Assembly (NCBI GenBank): GCA_009773645.1
Contig: WSYB01000013.1
Location: 124,001 to 188,000 of the forward strand
DNA from: Geobacteraceae bacterium
GTDB lineage: Bacteria > Desulfobacterota > Desulfuromonadia > Geobacterales > Geobacteraceae
Reading direction: 5' to 3'
Length of the DNA: 64,000 bases
The translations under genes and the position numbers were made by a program. Shown piece after piece: positions 35,544-43,283 of this stretch (position 1 is its first letter; every line of letters starts with the position of its first letter). Under the pieces are notes generated by a model. That model was not told the origin of the DNA and did no database searches. It saw only the letters and a program-made list of their open reading frames with translations.

Positions 35544-36281
35544 ATGAACCTCTTCAGTAAAGGCCGCATAGTATTGCAGGGTGCGGTGCTCCTCTCGTTT
35601 CTCCTTATCTGCCCGTTAGACACCTCAACTGCCGATACATCAAACGCTAAAGAGTCTAGGTACACTATTTATTCCAAAGGGCTGAGAGTCGGCAACCTCA
35701 AAACCGTCTATTCGCTGCTCCCCGGCAACAACAAAAAAGTCCTCAAGTTTGAATCCGTTACCCGTATAGACGCCGATTTTATCGTCTACTCGTATGCGCT
35801 TGACTCAAAAGAGGAGGCCTTTGTGGGGGATGAGGGGACATTTCGTTACAACCGCACTACCCGAGAAAACGACACATCCTGTGAAGTTGACGGGCGCCTT
35901 GAAAACGGGAGATTCCATTTCGACATCAGGGAAAACGGCGTCAGACGTTCCCTGACAATCAACAAGGACCAGTATGATTACACCACCATGGAGTGCCCGG
36001 AAATCTCCATGAAAAAAGAAGGTGATGAAATGTCGCTCAGGCTCCTGGACCTCGAACACTTAGCGGTAGTGACGCGTAAGTACAGATGGGTTAAGAGTGA
36101 AGATGTTAAGGTTGACGGCAAAAGTATTCGCTGCCGGGTGATCGATTTTGAGGACCCGAACAAGAAGGGCCGCCGCTGGATCAGGAAAGACGATGTCGGG
36201 GTTACGATCGCGCGGCAGGATGGAAAAGGAAAGGGAGGCTCCTATTCGCTAAAAATAGCAACTCTTACCACAAGGCCCTGA
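35544..36281 (+). CDS. Secreted DUF3108/DUF6134-like protein
   Basis: The 245-residue protein has a Sec signal (LQGAVLLSFLLICPL, cleavage after TSTADT or so) and a beta-rich mature part with a pattern seen in periplasmic DUF3108/DUF6134 proteins: RYTIYSKGLRVGNLKTVYSL, a middle of alternating strands, and the end VIDFEDPNKKGRRWIRKDD. The K-x-R-x-W-x-R-x-D-D stretch resembles the conserved end of these lipid- or LPS-linked periplasmic proteins. CAGGAGATATC precedes the ATG. It is a single gene with no co-directional partner. Confidence 0.55.
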   Translation: MNLFSKGRIVLQGAVLLSFLLICPLDTSTADTSNAKESRYTIYSKGLRVGNLKTVYSLLPGNNKKVLKFESVTRIDADFIVYSYALDSKEEAFVGDEGTFRYNRTTRENDTSCEVDGRLENGRFHFDIRENGVRRSLTINKDQYDYTTMECPEISMKKEGDEMSLRLLDLEHLAVVTRKYRWVKSEDVKVDGKSIRCRVIDFEDPNKKGRRWIRKDDVGVTIARQDGKGKGGSYSLKIATLTTRP

Positions 36282-36378
36282 CCGGATCGTGCCGGCCTCC
36301 CTGCAGCCTATTTTCCTCCCATGCTTGATTTTCAAAACATGTTCATTCGTAAAACAAGGCAGCGGCAGATGCATAGGG

Positions 36379-38076
36379 TCACGCTGATCGCCGGTCCGCC
36401 GGCGCTTCCACTTCAAAACGCTTGATCTTGCGCGTGGTGGTCTTGGGGAATTCCTCTTTACGGATCGTAAACTTTTTGACGCGTTTGTAAGGGGCCAGCC
36501 TTTCGCAGGCGGAAGAGACCTCCGCCCGTATTAGCGACTCGATTTCCGCGCCTGAAAAGGTCGCTTTCCCCAGCTTGCCGGCATGCTCCTCCAGCGCTTC
36601 CCGGCTGGGATAGATCATCGCGTGGATTTCCTCCCAAACCGGGTCCGTCCTGTTGGCGTACACTACGACCTCTGCGATGAACGCGCTTTTGAGTATCTCG
36701 TTCTCCACCTCTTCCGGATAGACGTTCCTCCCGTTGGGGGTAACGATCAGGTTCCTGGCCCTGCCGCAGATGGAGAGGAGCCCGTCATCGTCGAGACGTC
36801 CCAGGTCGCCGGTCCGGTACCAGCCGTCAGCAAGTACTTCCGCAGTGGCATCCGGGTCCTTGAAATACCCCTGCATAACGTTGGGACCCCTGACCTGGAT
36901 CTCCCCCACCATCTCATCGTCGGGGTTGTCGATCCTCACCTCGACCCCGGCCATGACCCGCCCCACTGTCCCCGGCTGTCGCCATTTTCGGCACTCTGCC
37001 GAAATGACAGGCGACGTTTCCGTTATTCCATACCCCTGGAAGATCGTTATCCCCAGCTTTGCAAACTGTCTGGATATTTCCGAATCGAGAGCGGCGCCGC
37101 CGCTGATGAAAACCGTCCCGGAGCCCAGCTTTCTGCGGACCCGTGAAGCAAGAAGCGGTCGAGTCAGGGGAAAGGTGAAGAGAAACCGGGAAACCGCGTC
37201 CTCCTCGATCTTTTTCATGATCCGGCCCAGCATCATCCGGAAGACCGCCGGCACCCCCACGAAGAACGTCGGCTTCACCTCAGCCAGATTTTCACCGAGC
37301 TTTTTCAGGGATTCGCAAAAGGAGACCTTCCCCCCGAGGGAAAGGGGGAGGAGGATTCCGCATACCTGTTCGAAAACGTGATTGATGGGGAGAAATGACA
37401 GGGTATGAACCGATTGATCCACCTCCAGATGGGCAATGACTCCGCGGATGTTGGATACAATGTTTGCATGGCTGAGCATTGCCCCCTTGGAACGCCCGGT
37501 GGTTCCCGACGTGTACAGGATAAGGGCAGGGTCGTTTGGCCGGCGCTGAACGGTGGAGCATTCCTCCGGATGGAGCAGCTCGTGAAGGGGGAAAACCGTG
37601 CAGCGGACTCTGCTGCGCGGGCTGATGGAAGGACCCCGGCCGCACCTTTCGGCAGAAGGTGCTTCACCGGGTGAGTCGAACGTGATGATCCGGCGAAGTG
37701 ACGGCATTTCGTCCGCCATTCCGAGGACGATTTCGAGACGGTCCCCATCGACGAAAAGCGCCTGTGACTCGCTATGCCCCAGGATGTGCCGCACCTCGAT
37801 GCTTTTCAGGTCCTTGTCGATGGGAACGACTACCCCTCCGGCCTTGAGGATTCCGATGTAGACCATCACCCACTGCGGAGAGGAAGGGGCCAGCAGGGCC
37901 GCACGATCTCCTGGCTGGAAACCGCTCCTCATCAGCCCCGCAGCGATCCGGTCGGAAGCCGTCCTGAGTTCCCCGTAGGGGGTTTCGCGCCACACTCCTC
38001 CGGCCTTCTGCAGGAAGGCCGTCCTGTCGCCGAATTTACGGCAGCTATCTTCGATCAGAGCGATTATCGTTTCCAT
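36379..38076 (-). CDS. AMP-forming long-chain acyl-CoA synthetase-type ligase
   Basis: The 565-residue protein has the full ANL adenylate-forming signature: the P-loop LILYTSGTTGRSKGAMLSH, GYGITETSP, GWYRTGDLGRLDDDG and the hinge GRARNLIVTPNGRNVYPEEVE, with a catalytic lysine in TTRKIKR near the C-terminus. The length suits bacterial FadD-like ligases that activate fatty acids as acyl-AMP and then acyl-CoA. It could also feed acyl groups to another acceptor. No neighbour forms an obvious operon with it. A repeat element and a candidate PhoB box lie in the 283-bp upstream gap. Confidence 0.9.
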   Translation of the reverse strand: METIIALIEDSCRKFGDRTAFLQKAGGVWRETPYGELRTASDRIAAGLMRSGFQPGDRAALLAPSSPQWVMVYIGILKAGGVVVPIDKDLKSIEVRHILGHSESQALFVDGDRLEIVLGMADEMPSLRRIITFDSPGEAPSAERCGRGPSISPRSRVRCTVFPLHELLHPEECSTVQRRPNDPALILYTSGTTGRSKGAMLSHANIVSNIRGVIAHLEVDQSVHTLSFLPINHVFEQVCGILLPLSLGGKVSFCESLKKLGENLAEVKPTFFVGVPAVFRMMLGRIMKKIEEDAVSRFLFTFPLTRPLLASRVRRKLGSGTVFISGGAALDSEISRQFAKLGITIFQGYGITETSPVISAECRKWRQPGTVGRVMAGVEVRIDNPDDEMVGEIQVRGPNVMQGYFKDPDATAEVLADGWYRTGDLGRLDDDGLLSICGRARNLIVTPNGRNVYPEEVENEILKSAFIAEVVVYANRTDPVWEEIHAMIYPSREALEEHAGKLGKATFSGAEIESLIRAEVSSACERLAPYKRVKKFTIRKEEFPKTTTRKIKRFEVEAPADRRSA

Positions 38077-38123
38077 AGGAACGGACCCCGGCTGGAAATA
38101 TATTTCTGAATCTGCGACAGATT

Positions 38124-38184
38124 TTGTAGGGGCGCACCTTGCGGGTGCCCGAAATCAGGATACCCCCAAGGGGTATCCCTACAA
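38124..38184. repeat. Small palindromic repeat with TTGTAGGG/CCCTACAA ends
   Basis: The element is bounded by TTGTAGGG (38124-38131) and CCCTACAA (38177-38184) and contains two internal hairpins, GCACC/GGTGC and GATACCCC/GGGGTATC. Palindromes with GTAGGGG ends are a common type of dispersed bacterial intergenic repeat. It sits between the acyl-CoA ligase start and the candidate PhoB box, on the 5' side of the ligase gene. Confidence 0.6.
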
Positions 38185-38295
38185 TATTTTCTTTCGCCCG
38201 AGTATTTTGATAACATATTGAATTGTGAGAAGGTGTCGATCAATTTCACGGAATCGGGTAATGATAGAAATATACATCTCTAATATCTAAATTCA

Positions 38296-38313
38296 GTTAC
38301 CGTTCCGTTACAT
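38296..38313 (-). promoter_or_regulatory. Weak candidate PhoB box upstream of the acyl-CoA ligase
   Basis: Read on the minus strand, ATGTAAC-GGAA-CGGTAAC gives two direct 7-bp half sites with an 11-bp period, like the boxes before pstS and phoB. No good -10 box occurs at the expected 11 bases downstream (ATTAGA is the sequence there), and the ligase start is 220 bp away beyond a repeat, so this is weaker than the others. Confidence 0.35.
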
Positions 38314-38359
38314 TTGTGATAAAGCGTGCCGGTGCAGGCAGGTTCAGAGAAACTCCGGT

Positions 38360-39400
38360 CTACTGTGGCCGTATCTGCCGGGCACTCCCCGCTTCGACCA
38401 CCCAACGGATTGCCTCGACGACCGAGAGAGCGTGGTGACGATGCGTGACCAGCGTAACATGGTTGGCCCCTTTGACGGCGACGTGGACTTTATTCGACGA
38501 GAGTGCCGCAAGTTCCCTCTGGAGTTCGGGGTGTCCCGGCAGCACGTCCTTGCCGGCGGTCACCACTGCCAGCGGCATGTTGCCCAAGCCCCGCGTTTCC
38601 CTCACTTCGGCGCAGATCTCCTCCCATGCCAGCGATTCATCCCGCGTTGACCTGAGGTGCCGGTATGATGTCAAAAATGCTGCCGCTTCCGCGTGCTGCC
38701 GGGGTGGGAGTCCTGCCGGCCATGAATTGAAAAACCCGGTGAGGCGGACATACCCCAGTTTCGTAAGGAGAGGTATCGCTTTGAGCATCCGGAAGCCTCT
38801 CCGCATGTGCCGGTGGATGGCCGGACTTCGCAGGTGCTGTTCCGGGTGCGCGGCATCCACCAGAACCATACCGACCACCTCGTCGGGGTGCTGGTCCGCA
38901 AAAACACGGGTGAACAGCCCCCCCATGGAGTGACCTACGAGGACGTAAGGGGGAGCGATTTCCGAGATCCGCAGGAGGTCTCGCAGACGCCGGACATCGC
39001 GCCGGGCCGTTTGGGGGGCGTTGTCCGCTTCACTCCAGCCGAGTCCGGCCCTGTCGTAGGAAACGACGCGGCAGAATTTTGCGGCTTCCGGCTGGACCCA
39101 CCCCCATGAGGATGACATGCCCCCCAGTCCCGCCTCCAGAACAATCGCGGGACTTCCGTTGCCTGCCGTCTGCACGTGCAAACGGCAGCCGTCGACTTCC
39201 ACAAGTCTGCCCGGATGAAGGTGCCTGCGCCGGTCCCGAAACTCGGCTAAGGCCTGGTACGCGCAGCCGATTCCGGTGAGGCAGGGAATGAGCGCGGTCA
39301 GGAGACGTTTCCCGCCGGGTGAAAAACGATGGTTCTCACGATACTCGAAGAGTATATCCGGTTCATCAGGCTGCAACGGAAGGGGTGCGGGTATCTTCAT
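38360..39400 (-). CDS. Alpha/beta-hydrolase
   Basis: The 346-residue protein has an N-terminal extension with one hydrophobic stretch, then a typical alpha/beta-hydrolase fold: oxyanion region VLEAGLGGMSSSW, SYDRAGLGWS, the nucleophile elbow LVGHSMGGLF with the serine, VLVDAAHPEQH, and a late catalytic histidine in GANHVTL. The start at 39400 is chosen for the GGAGGTCGCCC ribosome site; an upstream in-frame codon exists. It probably cleaves a carboxylic ester, but the substrate cannot be told. It stands alone between the ligase and the M28 peptidase gene. Confidence 0.88.
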   Translation of the reverse strand: MKIPAPLPLQPDEPDILFEYRENHRFSPGGKRLLTALIPCLTGIGCAYQALAEFRDRRRHLHPGRLVEVDGCRLHVQTAGNGSPAIVLEAGLGGMSSSWGWVQPEAAKFCRVVSYDRAGLGWSEADNAPQTARRDVRRLRDLLRISEIAPPYVLVGHSMGGLFTRVFADQHPDEVVGMVLVDAAHPEQHLRSPAIHRHMRRGFRMLKAIPLLTKLGYVRLTGFFNSWPAGLPPRQHAEAAAFLTSYRHLRSTRDESLAWEEICAEVRETRGLGNMPLAVVTAGKDVLPGHPELQRELAALSSNKVHVAVKGANHVTLVTHRHHALSVVEAIRWVVEAGSARQIRPQ

Positions 39401-39567
39401 GGGCGACCTCCAGGGGATTGATGGAGGGAGAAAGGTGAACTTTGACGATTCGTTCACCACAACCGATAGTTAACCACATGCCGAGGAATTTGCAACACAA
39501 TCGGAAACGGGCCGCAACGCGGCAGTGACATATGGTCGGGGAGGCTCACCCGCCACAAGGGTTGGGC

Positions 39568-40494
39568 TCACTCCATGAGCCGCGCGAGTTCCACCAGTAG
39601 GCCCCCTGTGGCTCGGCAAACGTTTGCGGCGAAGTCAAGATTCAGCGTCTCCAGCGTGTCGGTCGGCCGGTGGTAGTGAGGACTGCGGAAGTTCGTCGTG
39701 TCGGTCACCATGACCGCTTTGTAGCCGTGGTCCCAGAAAGGGGCATGGTCCGACCGTCGGGTATCCGGGAGTGCTTCCCCGTTGGCGGGGACGGCCAGGG
39801 AGGCGAAGGGGAGATCGCTCCGGTACCGCTCGACGGCCCGAGCGAAGCCGCGGACCAGTTCGATCGAACGTGCGTTCCCCACAACCGCGATAAAGTTGCC
39901 GGTTTCGGGCACCGTGACCGGAATGCCCGGAGGAACGGTCTGGACGATGGATTCGCTGGCGAAAGCGACCGATTCGAGAACCACGACCCCTTCGATTCTC
40001 CAGTCGTTTTCCCGGGCGTAAGCCGCCAGTGCCCGGCTCCCCCGGGTCCCGGAGTCGGGATCGTCGTCTCTCTCGTTTTCTTCAAGGCTGACGCCGATGA
40101 AATGGATGGTCCGCTCGAACCTGAACCGCTCCAATACTCTCGCCACCTCCAGCATTACCGCTACGCCGCTGGCGTTGTCATCGGCACCCGGCGTCCCCGC
40201 GACCGTATCATAATGGGCAAGGACTACGACCCGTTCATCGGGATGGCGCAGACCATGGCGGGTGGCGATGATGTTCCGGAATTCGCGGCCGCTGTCCGGG
40301 AAGCGTTGTTCCGCCATCTCGTAGTTCAGAGAGCGGAGGAAGTCTGCAATATAATCGGCGGCATGCTCCAACGCTTCGGGCGCCGCCACTGGATGCCGGG
40401 TACCTTCGAGCGCCCGTATATGGTTGCGGATGCGATTGACGGAAACCATTTCATTGAAAAATTTCGGCATGAGATGCCCCATTTTGTTTCTCAT
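39568..40494 (-). CDS. M28-family zinc aminopeptidase-type metallohydrolase
   Basis: The 308-residue protein lacks a clear signal peptide. It has the M28 metal ligands in order: AHYDTV (His), PGADDNASG (bridging Asp), SLEENE (catalytic Glu and ligand), a later Asp in DTTNFRSPHYH and the final His in HYHRPTDT. This is the pattern of bacterial aminopeptidases of the aminopeptidase Y/S type. The length is short but normal for a single-domain M28 enzyme. The GADDN motif is intact, so it should be active. The start is ATG with AGGGAA upstream. Confidence 0.88.
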   Translation of the reverse strand: MRNKMGHLMPKFFNEMVSVNRIRNHIRALEGTRHPVAAPEALEHAADYIADFLRSLNYEMAEQRFPDSGREFRNIIATRHGLRHPDERVVVLAHYDTVAGTPGADDNASGVAVMLEVARVLERFRFERTIHFIGVSLEENERDDDPDSGTRGSRALAAYARENDWRIEGVVVLESVAFASESIVQTVPPGIPVTVPETGNFIAVVGNARSIELVRGFARAVERYRSDLPFASLAVPANGEALPDTRRSDHAPFWDHGYKAVMVTDTTNFRSPHYHRPTDTLETLNLDFAANVCRATGGLLVELARLME

Positions 40495-40617
40495 GATTGA
40501 GCATTCCCTATGGCAGGAGCACGGCAGGCAGATTGTCGTCGAGGGGGCCGATCATGTTACCATTGTGACGGAGAGTCGTCATGGGCGGACGGAGTCCGGA
40601 AATTGAGATGGGAAAAT

Positions 40618-40648
40618 GGCCGCTTCCGGGAAAGAGCGGCCTTTATTT
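40618..40648 (-). terminator. Probable bidirectional terminator
   Basis: A 7-bp GC stem GGCCGCT/AGCGGCC (40618-40624 and 40635-40641) is flanked by AT-rich sequence on both sides (TTTATTT on plus, ATTTTCCC on minus). It lies between the M28 gene and the small cysteine-rich gene, and should end the transcript of the latter. Confidence 0.6.
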
Positions 40649-40672
40649 ATGCCCTTCCAGGAGTAACGTGCA

Positions 40673-40942
40673 TCAGACGCTCACGGTACCCAATTCTTGT
40701 CGCAACGACTCCCCGCAGTCAAGAGGGCGCTCAAGCTTCAGGATGAAGTCGGTGAGAAGAGAATGGAGAGAATCCCACTTGTCTGCCCATATTTCTTCAC
40801 AGCGGAGCAGGTCTACCACGTCGTGCGGCAGTTTGAGGACGACCGAATTGCACGAGCGGCAGAAAACTCCGTCGTTCACGAGTTCGCACTGCTTGCAGCC
40901 AGTGCAGTTCATCAGATGTTCCCGGAGAAATGCCTGTGCCAT
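40673..40942 (-). CDS. Small cysteine-rich protein (89 residues)
   Basis: AAGGAGGCTACC directly before the ATG at 40942 marks the start, although the frame is open further upstream. The product has MNCTGCKQC and FCRSCNSV, two knuckles with five cysteines in the first 33 residues, followed by a helical part with two further cysteines (LLRCEEIW and LDCGESL). It could be a small zinc- or metal-binding protein. No family is recognised. A terminator follows the stop codon, which suggests an independent transcript. Confidence 0.6.
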   Translation of the reverse strand: MAQAFLREHLMNCTGCKQCELVNDGVFCRSCNSVVLKLPHDVVDLLRCEEIWADKWDSLHSLLTDFILKLERPLDCGESLRQELGTVSV

Positions 40943-41060
40943 GGTAGCCTCCTTGATTATAGGTGATGGGTTCGCAAGTCTTGCATCTGGAGCTTTTTGC
41001 GAACCCATCAAAGTTGGAGAAAAGGAGATGCGATAATTGTATCCGGAAAGGGGGTCATGT

Positions 41061-41155
41061 GCATAAAATAATTTTTGGGTCGTAAGTGTAGGTAGATGGG
41101 GACGCCCATTATTTTATGCGTAAAGTGCAAAAAGCATAATTTCATGGGCGCCCCA
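41061..41155. repeat. Palindromic repeat of GCATAA-ATGGGCG-CCCCA units
   Basis: The 390-bp gap downstream of the metallophosphoesterase gene holds TGGGGACGCCCAT...TTATGC (41097-41119) facing GCATAAT...ATGGGCGCCCCA (41134-41155), an imperfect hairpin of about 21 bp. A further related arm, GCATAAAATAAT-TTTTGGG, lies at 41061-41079. It has no coding capacity and looks like a REP-type palindrome. Confidence 0.5.
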
Positions 41156-41257
41156 CTTAGGCCCTCGTTAGCATAAGTTGTCTATAAGTCCTGCCCGTTC
41201 AGCTTGCCCTTTGCCGGAACCTGACCAGTCCAGCAAGGCCTGAACCAAACAATCACG

Positions 41258-41293
41258 CCGTCCCTTACCGGCAGGCTTGCCGGTAAGGGACGG
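41258..41293. repeat. Perfect 16-bp hairpin
   Basis: CCGTCCCTTACCGGCA (41258-41273) and TGCCGGTAAGGGACGG (41278-41293) are exact inverse complements around a GGCT loop. No T run follows on either strand, so it is not a standard terminator, but it lies 40 bases past the metallophosphoesterase stop and may protect the 3' end of that mRNA. Confidence 0.65.
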
Positions 41294-41332
41294 AAGGGCA
41301 AAGCTGTATAGTTCACTTTTGGCGATGCGTTT

Positions 41333-43006
41333 TTAATCATCAAGCCGGGCGACGGCAAAATCCCCCTCATGATTAACGATTGCCCATGCGGTTTTTGTGA
41401 AGGGATCGACACCGTATGTGCCCAGCCCATAGCCCGGTTGCCAGGAACCTTTGACAAACTTGCCGGTGCCGCCGAAATTCTTCTCCACGGCGTTGACCCA
41501 GTTGCCGTCGGCATCTTTTGTGGCAAGGCGGTAACCGCCGTTTCCGCGGTGCCGGCCATGGGATCTCTCGTCGTCATAGGTCATCGAGAGGGTGTAAATG
41601 TCGCTCTCTTTGGTTTCGGCTGCATTCGGCAGAAGACCTGTAAGGTCGAGGCCGCTGCCCGGATTTTCCCACAGGCTCAGGTTGTCAGCCATCCCCCAAA
41701 GACTGAGGACCTTGCTTGCGGCGTTGTCCCGCTCCCGGGGAGCGGACCAGCCGGTATTCACGGTTTTTGCCAGGGGGCGAGCGAGGTAGTCGGTTTCAGT
41801 GTTGCCGTTCGTTCCGTTGAGAATTTTGGCTGTCGTGCCCTGGAAGGTGTCCTCCACACTGGTGTAAGACTCGCCATGGGCCACCTGGAACTGCTTGCCG
41901 TTGAGGCTGTAACCGAAGGTCTCCCGCAGATGGAAAACAAAACCGGCGGGAGAGGCGAGGAGGTCGATGTCGCCGTACTCGGAGCCGTGGCTCGACGAGT
42001 AGAAATCCACGGTCACCCGGGGGCCGTCAACGGTGAAGATGTAGTAGCCGATGCTGAACAGCTCCTGCTGGAGCGGCGTCTCCCGCCCATCATCACCGGT
42101 TCTCGGAATGTAGAATTTGTAGCTGTTTGAAGAGCAGATGATCTGACCGGTACTGGACAGGCCGTCAGAGCTCTTGACGATGGAGCGGTGGTGCATATGG
42201 TCATGGCCGCCAATCTGGTAGCGGACGCCGTTGGCGCAGAGACTCCTGATGAATTCATCCCGGGGAACGGCATTGGCAGTTAGATCTGCACCGAAGAGGA
42301 CGTCCTTGTGATTTTGTCCGATCAGGTTCTTGTGTGAAAAAACGAACGCATGGCTGTCGGAAGGCCTGGACGAAACCATCGAATCGATCCACTCCACCTG
42401 ATCGACGGCATTGTTGTTGGTACTGCCGTTGTATTTGCTGCCATCGGTCCTGGTAAACTGGTCGATCAGGATGCAGCGGACATTGTCGTAATCGAAAGAA
42501 TAACTCAGGCCTTTGAGCGTTTCAAAAGGGCTGGCGAAGTTCGTGGCGCCGTAAGCGTTGGGACCGGCACCTTGCGTCTGGGGGAACAGACCCGGAAATT
42601 CCAGGGCCGCAGTCTGGCTGCCTTCATGATTGCCGCGGAGCGGAAAGAATCCGATGCCTCTATCGTAGAGCGCCTGGGCTGCGGCGGCCCGTGTCGGCAA
42701 GGTGCGAACGCCGTAAACACTTTCCACATCAACCAGGTCGCCGACTTGTATGGCGAACTTGACGTCGTGATGGATGTACTGCTGGTTCAACGCATTGATG
42801 ATCGAGACCGCACATGAAGCGGGGTTTTCCCCGTTGTTGGGATAAGCTGCCTTCCACTGGGTATCCGCCATGACCCCGAATTTCCAGGCGGTGCCTGAAG
42901 CCAGGGCTCTCCGCGGGGTTAACAGCGGAAAATGCAATGCTACGGCCAAGCCTGCCAGCCCGGCACCACTGACCTTCATGAAATCTCTTCTGTTCATGCT
43001 CTTCAT
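41333..43006 (-). CDS. Tat-exported metallophosphoesterase
   Basis: The 557-residue protein has a Tat signal (MNRRDFMKVSGAGLAGLAVA, RR-x-F-x-K type), then a calcineurin-like phosphoesterase core with FGVMADTQ, FAIQVGDLVD, PLRGNHEGS, VFSHKN and a late GGHDHMHH motif supplying the metal ligands. The last 250 residues are beta-rich and unassigned. The first ATG at 43006 follows AAGGAGGAAGAA. Such enzymes are periplasmic phosphatases or nucleotidases. It follows the SAP-domain gene by 80 bases on the same strand and could be part of the same operon, which has a candidate PhoB box. Confidence 0.87.
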   Translation of the reverse strand: MKSMNRRDFMKVSGAGLAGLAVALHFPLLTPRRALASGTAWKFGVMADTQWKAAYPNNGENPASCAVSIINALNQQYIHHDVKFAIQVGDLVDVESVYGVRTLPTRAAAAQALYDRGIGFFPLRGNHEGSQTAALEFPGLFPQTQGAGPNAYGATNFASPFETLKGLSYSFDYDNVRCILIDQFTRTDGSKYNGSTNNNAVDQVEWIDSMVSSRPSDSHAFVFSHKNLIGQNHKDVLFGADLTANAVPRDEFIRSLCANGVRYQIGGHDHMHHRSIVKSSDGLSSTGQIICSSNSYKFYIPRTGDDGRETPLQQELFSIGYYIFTVDGPRVTVDFYSSSHGSEYGDIDLLASPAGFVFHLRETFGYSLNGKQFQVAHGESYTSVEDTFQGTTAKILNGTNGNTETDYLARPLAKTVNTGWSAPRERDNAASKVLSLWGMADNLSLWENPGSGLDLTGLLPNAAETKESDIYTLSMTYDDERSHGRHRGNGGYRLATKDADGNWVNAVEKNFGGTGKFVKGSWQPGYGLGTYGVDPFTKTAWAIVNHEGDFAVARLDD

Positions 43007-43085
43007 TTCTTCCTCCTTATCCAGGATCAAAATAGTGTTACACGAATCTCCAGAGCTCCGCCCCAATGGCACACACACAAGAAGG

Positions 43086-43265
43086 TCACTTACAGTCTAT
43101 ACGCCAAAGACAGTTTACTTGATTGCACTCGTCTGCTTTTCCCGTATCAAAGCAAGGATAATTTCCCTCGGCTTCCTGAATAGTTGTAATGAGTTCACTC
43201 TTTTTCACTTTCCCTACCTTTAAACCTTTTTGTCTTGCGATTTCTTTTATCTCCTGCACGTTCAT
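43086..43265 (-). CDS. Small SAP-domain protein (59 residues) with a cysteine-rich tail
   Basis: Reading the minus strand gives MNVQEIKEIARQKGLKVGKV followed by KKSELITTIQEAEGN, which matches the SAP helix-turn-helix of DNA-binding proteins, and then a tail with four cysteines (CFDTGKADEC, VNCLWRIDC). The ribosome site AAAGGAGACAGAAG precedes the ATG. Short proteins with this SAP-plus-cysteine layout seem to be conserved in this bacterial group (from memory). It starts 18 bases after the stop of the GH3-type gene, so it is the third gene of that operon. Function unknown. Confidence 0.65.
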   Translation of the reverse strand: MNVQEIKEIARQKGLKVGKVKKSELITTIQEAEGNYPCFDTGKADECNQVNCLWRIDCK

Positions 43266-43283
43266 CTTCTGTCTCCTTTCGTT

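Noticed and set aside
41258-41293. Rho-independent terminator
   Set aside because: The stem is perfect but no T run follows on either strand.
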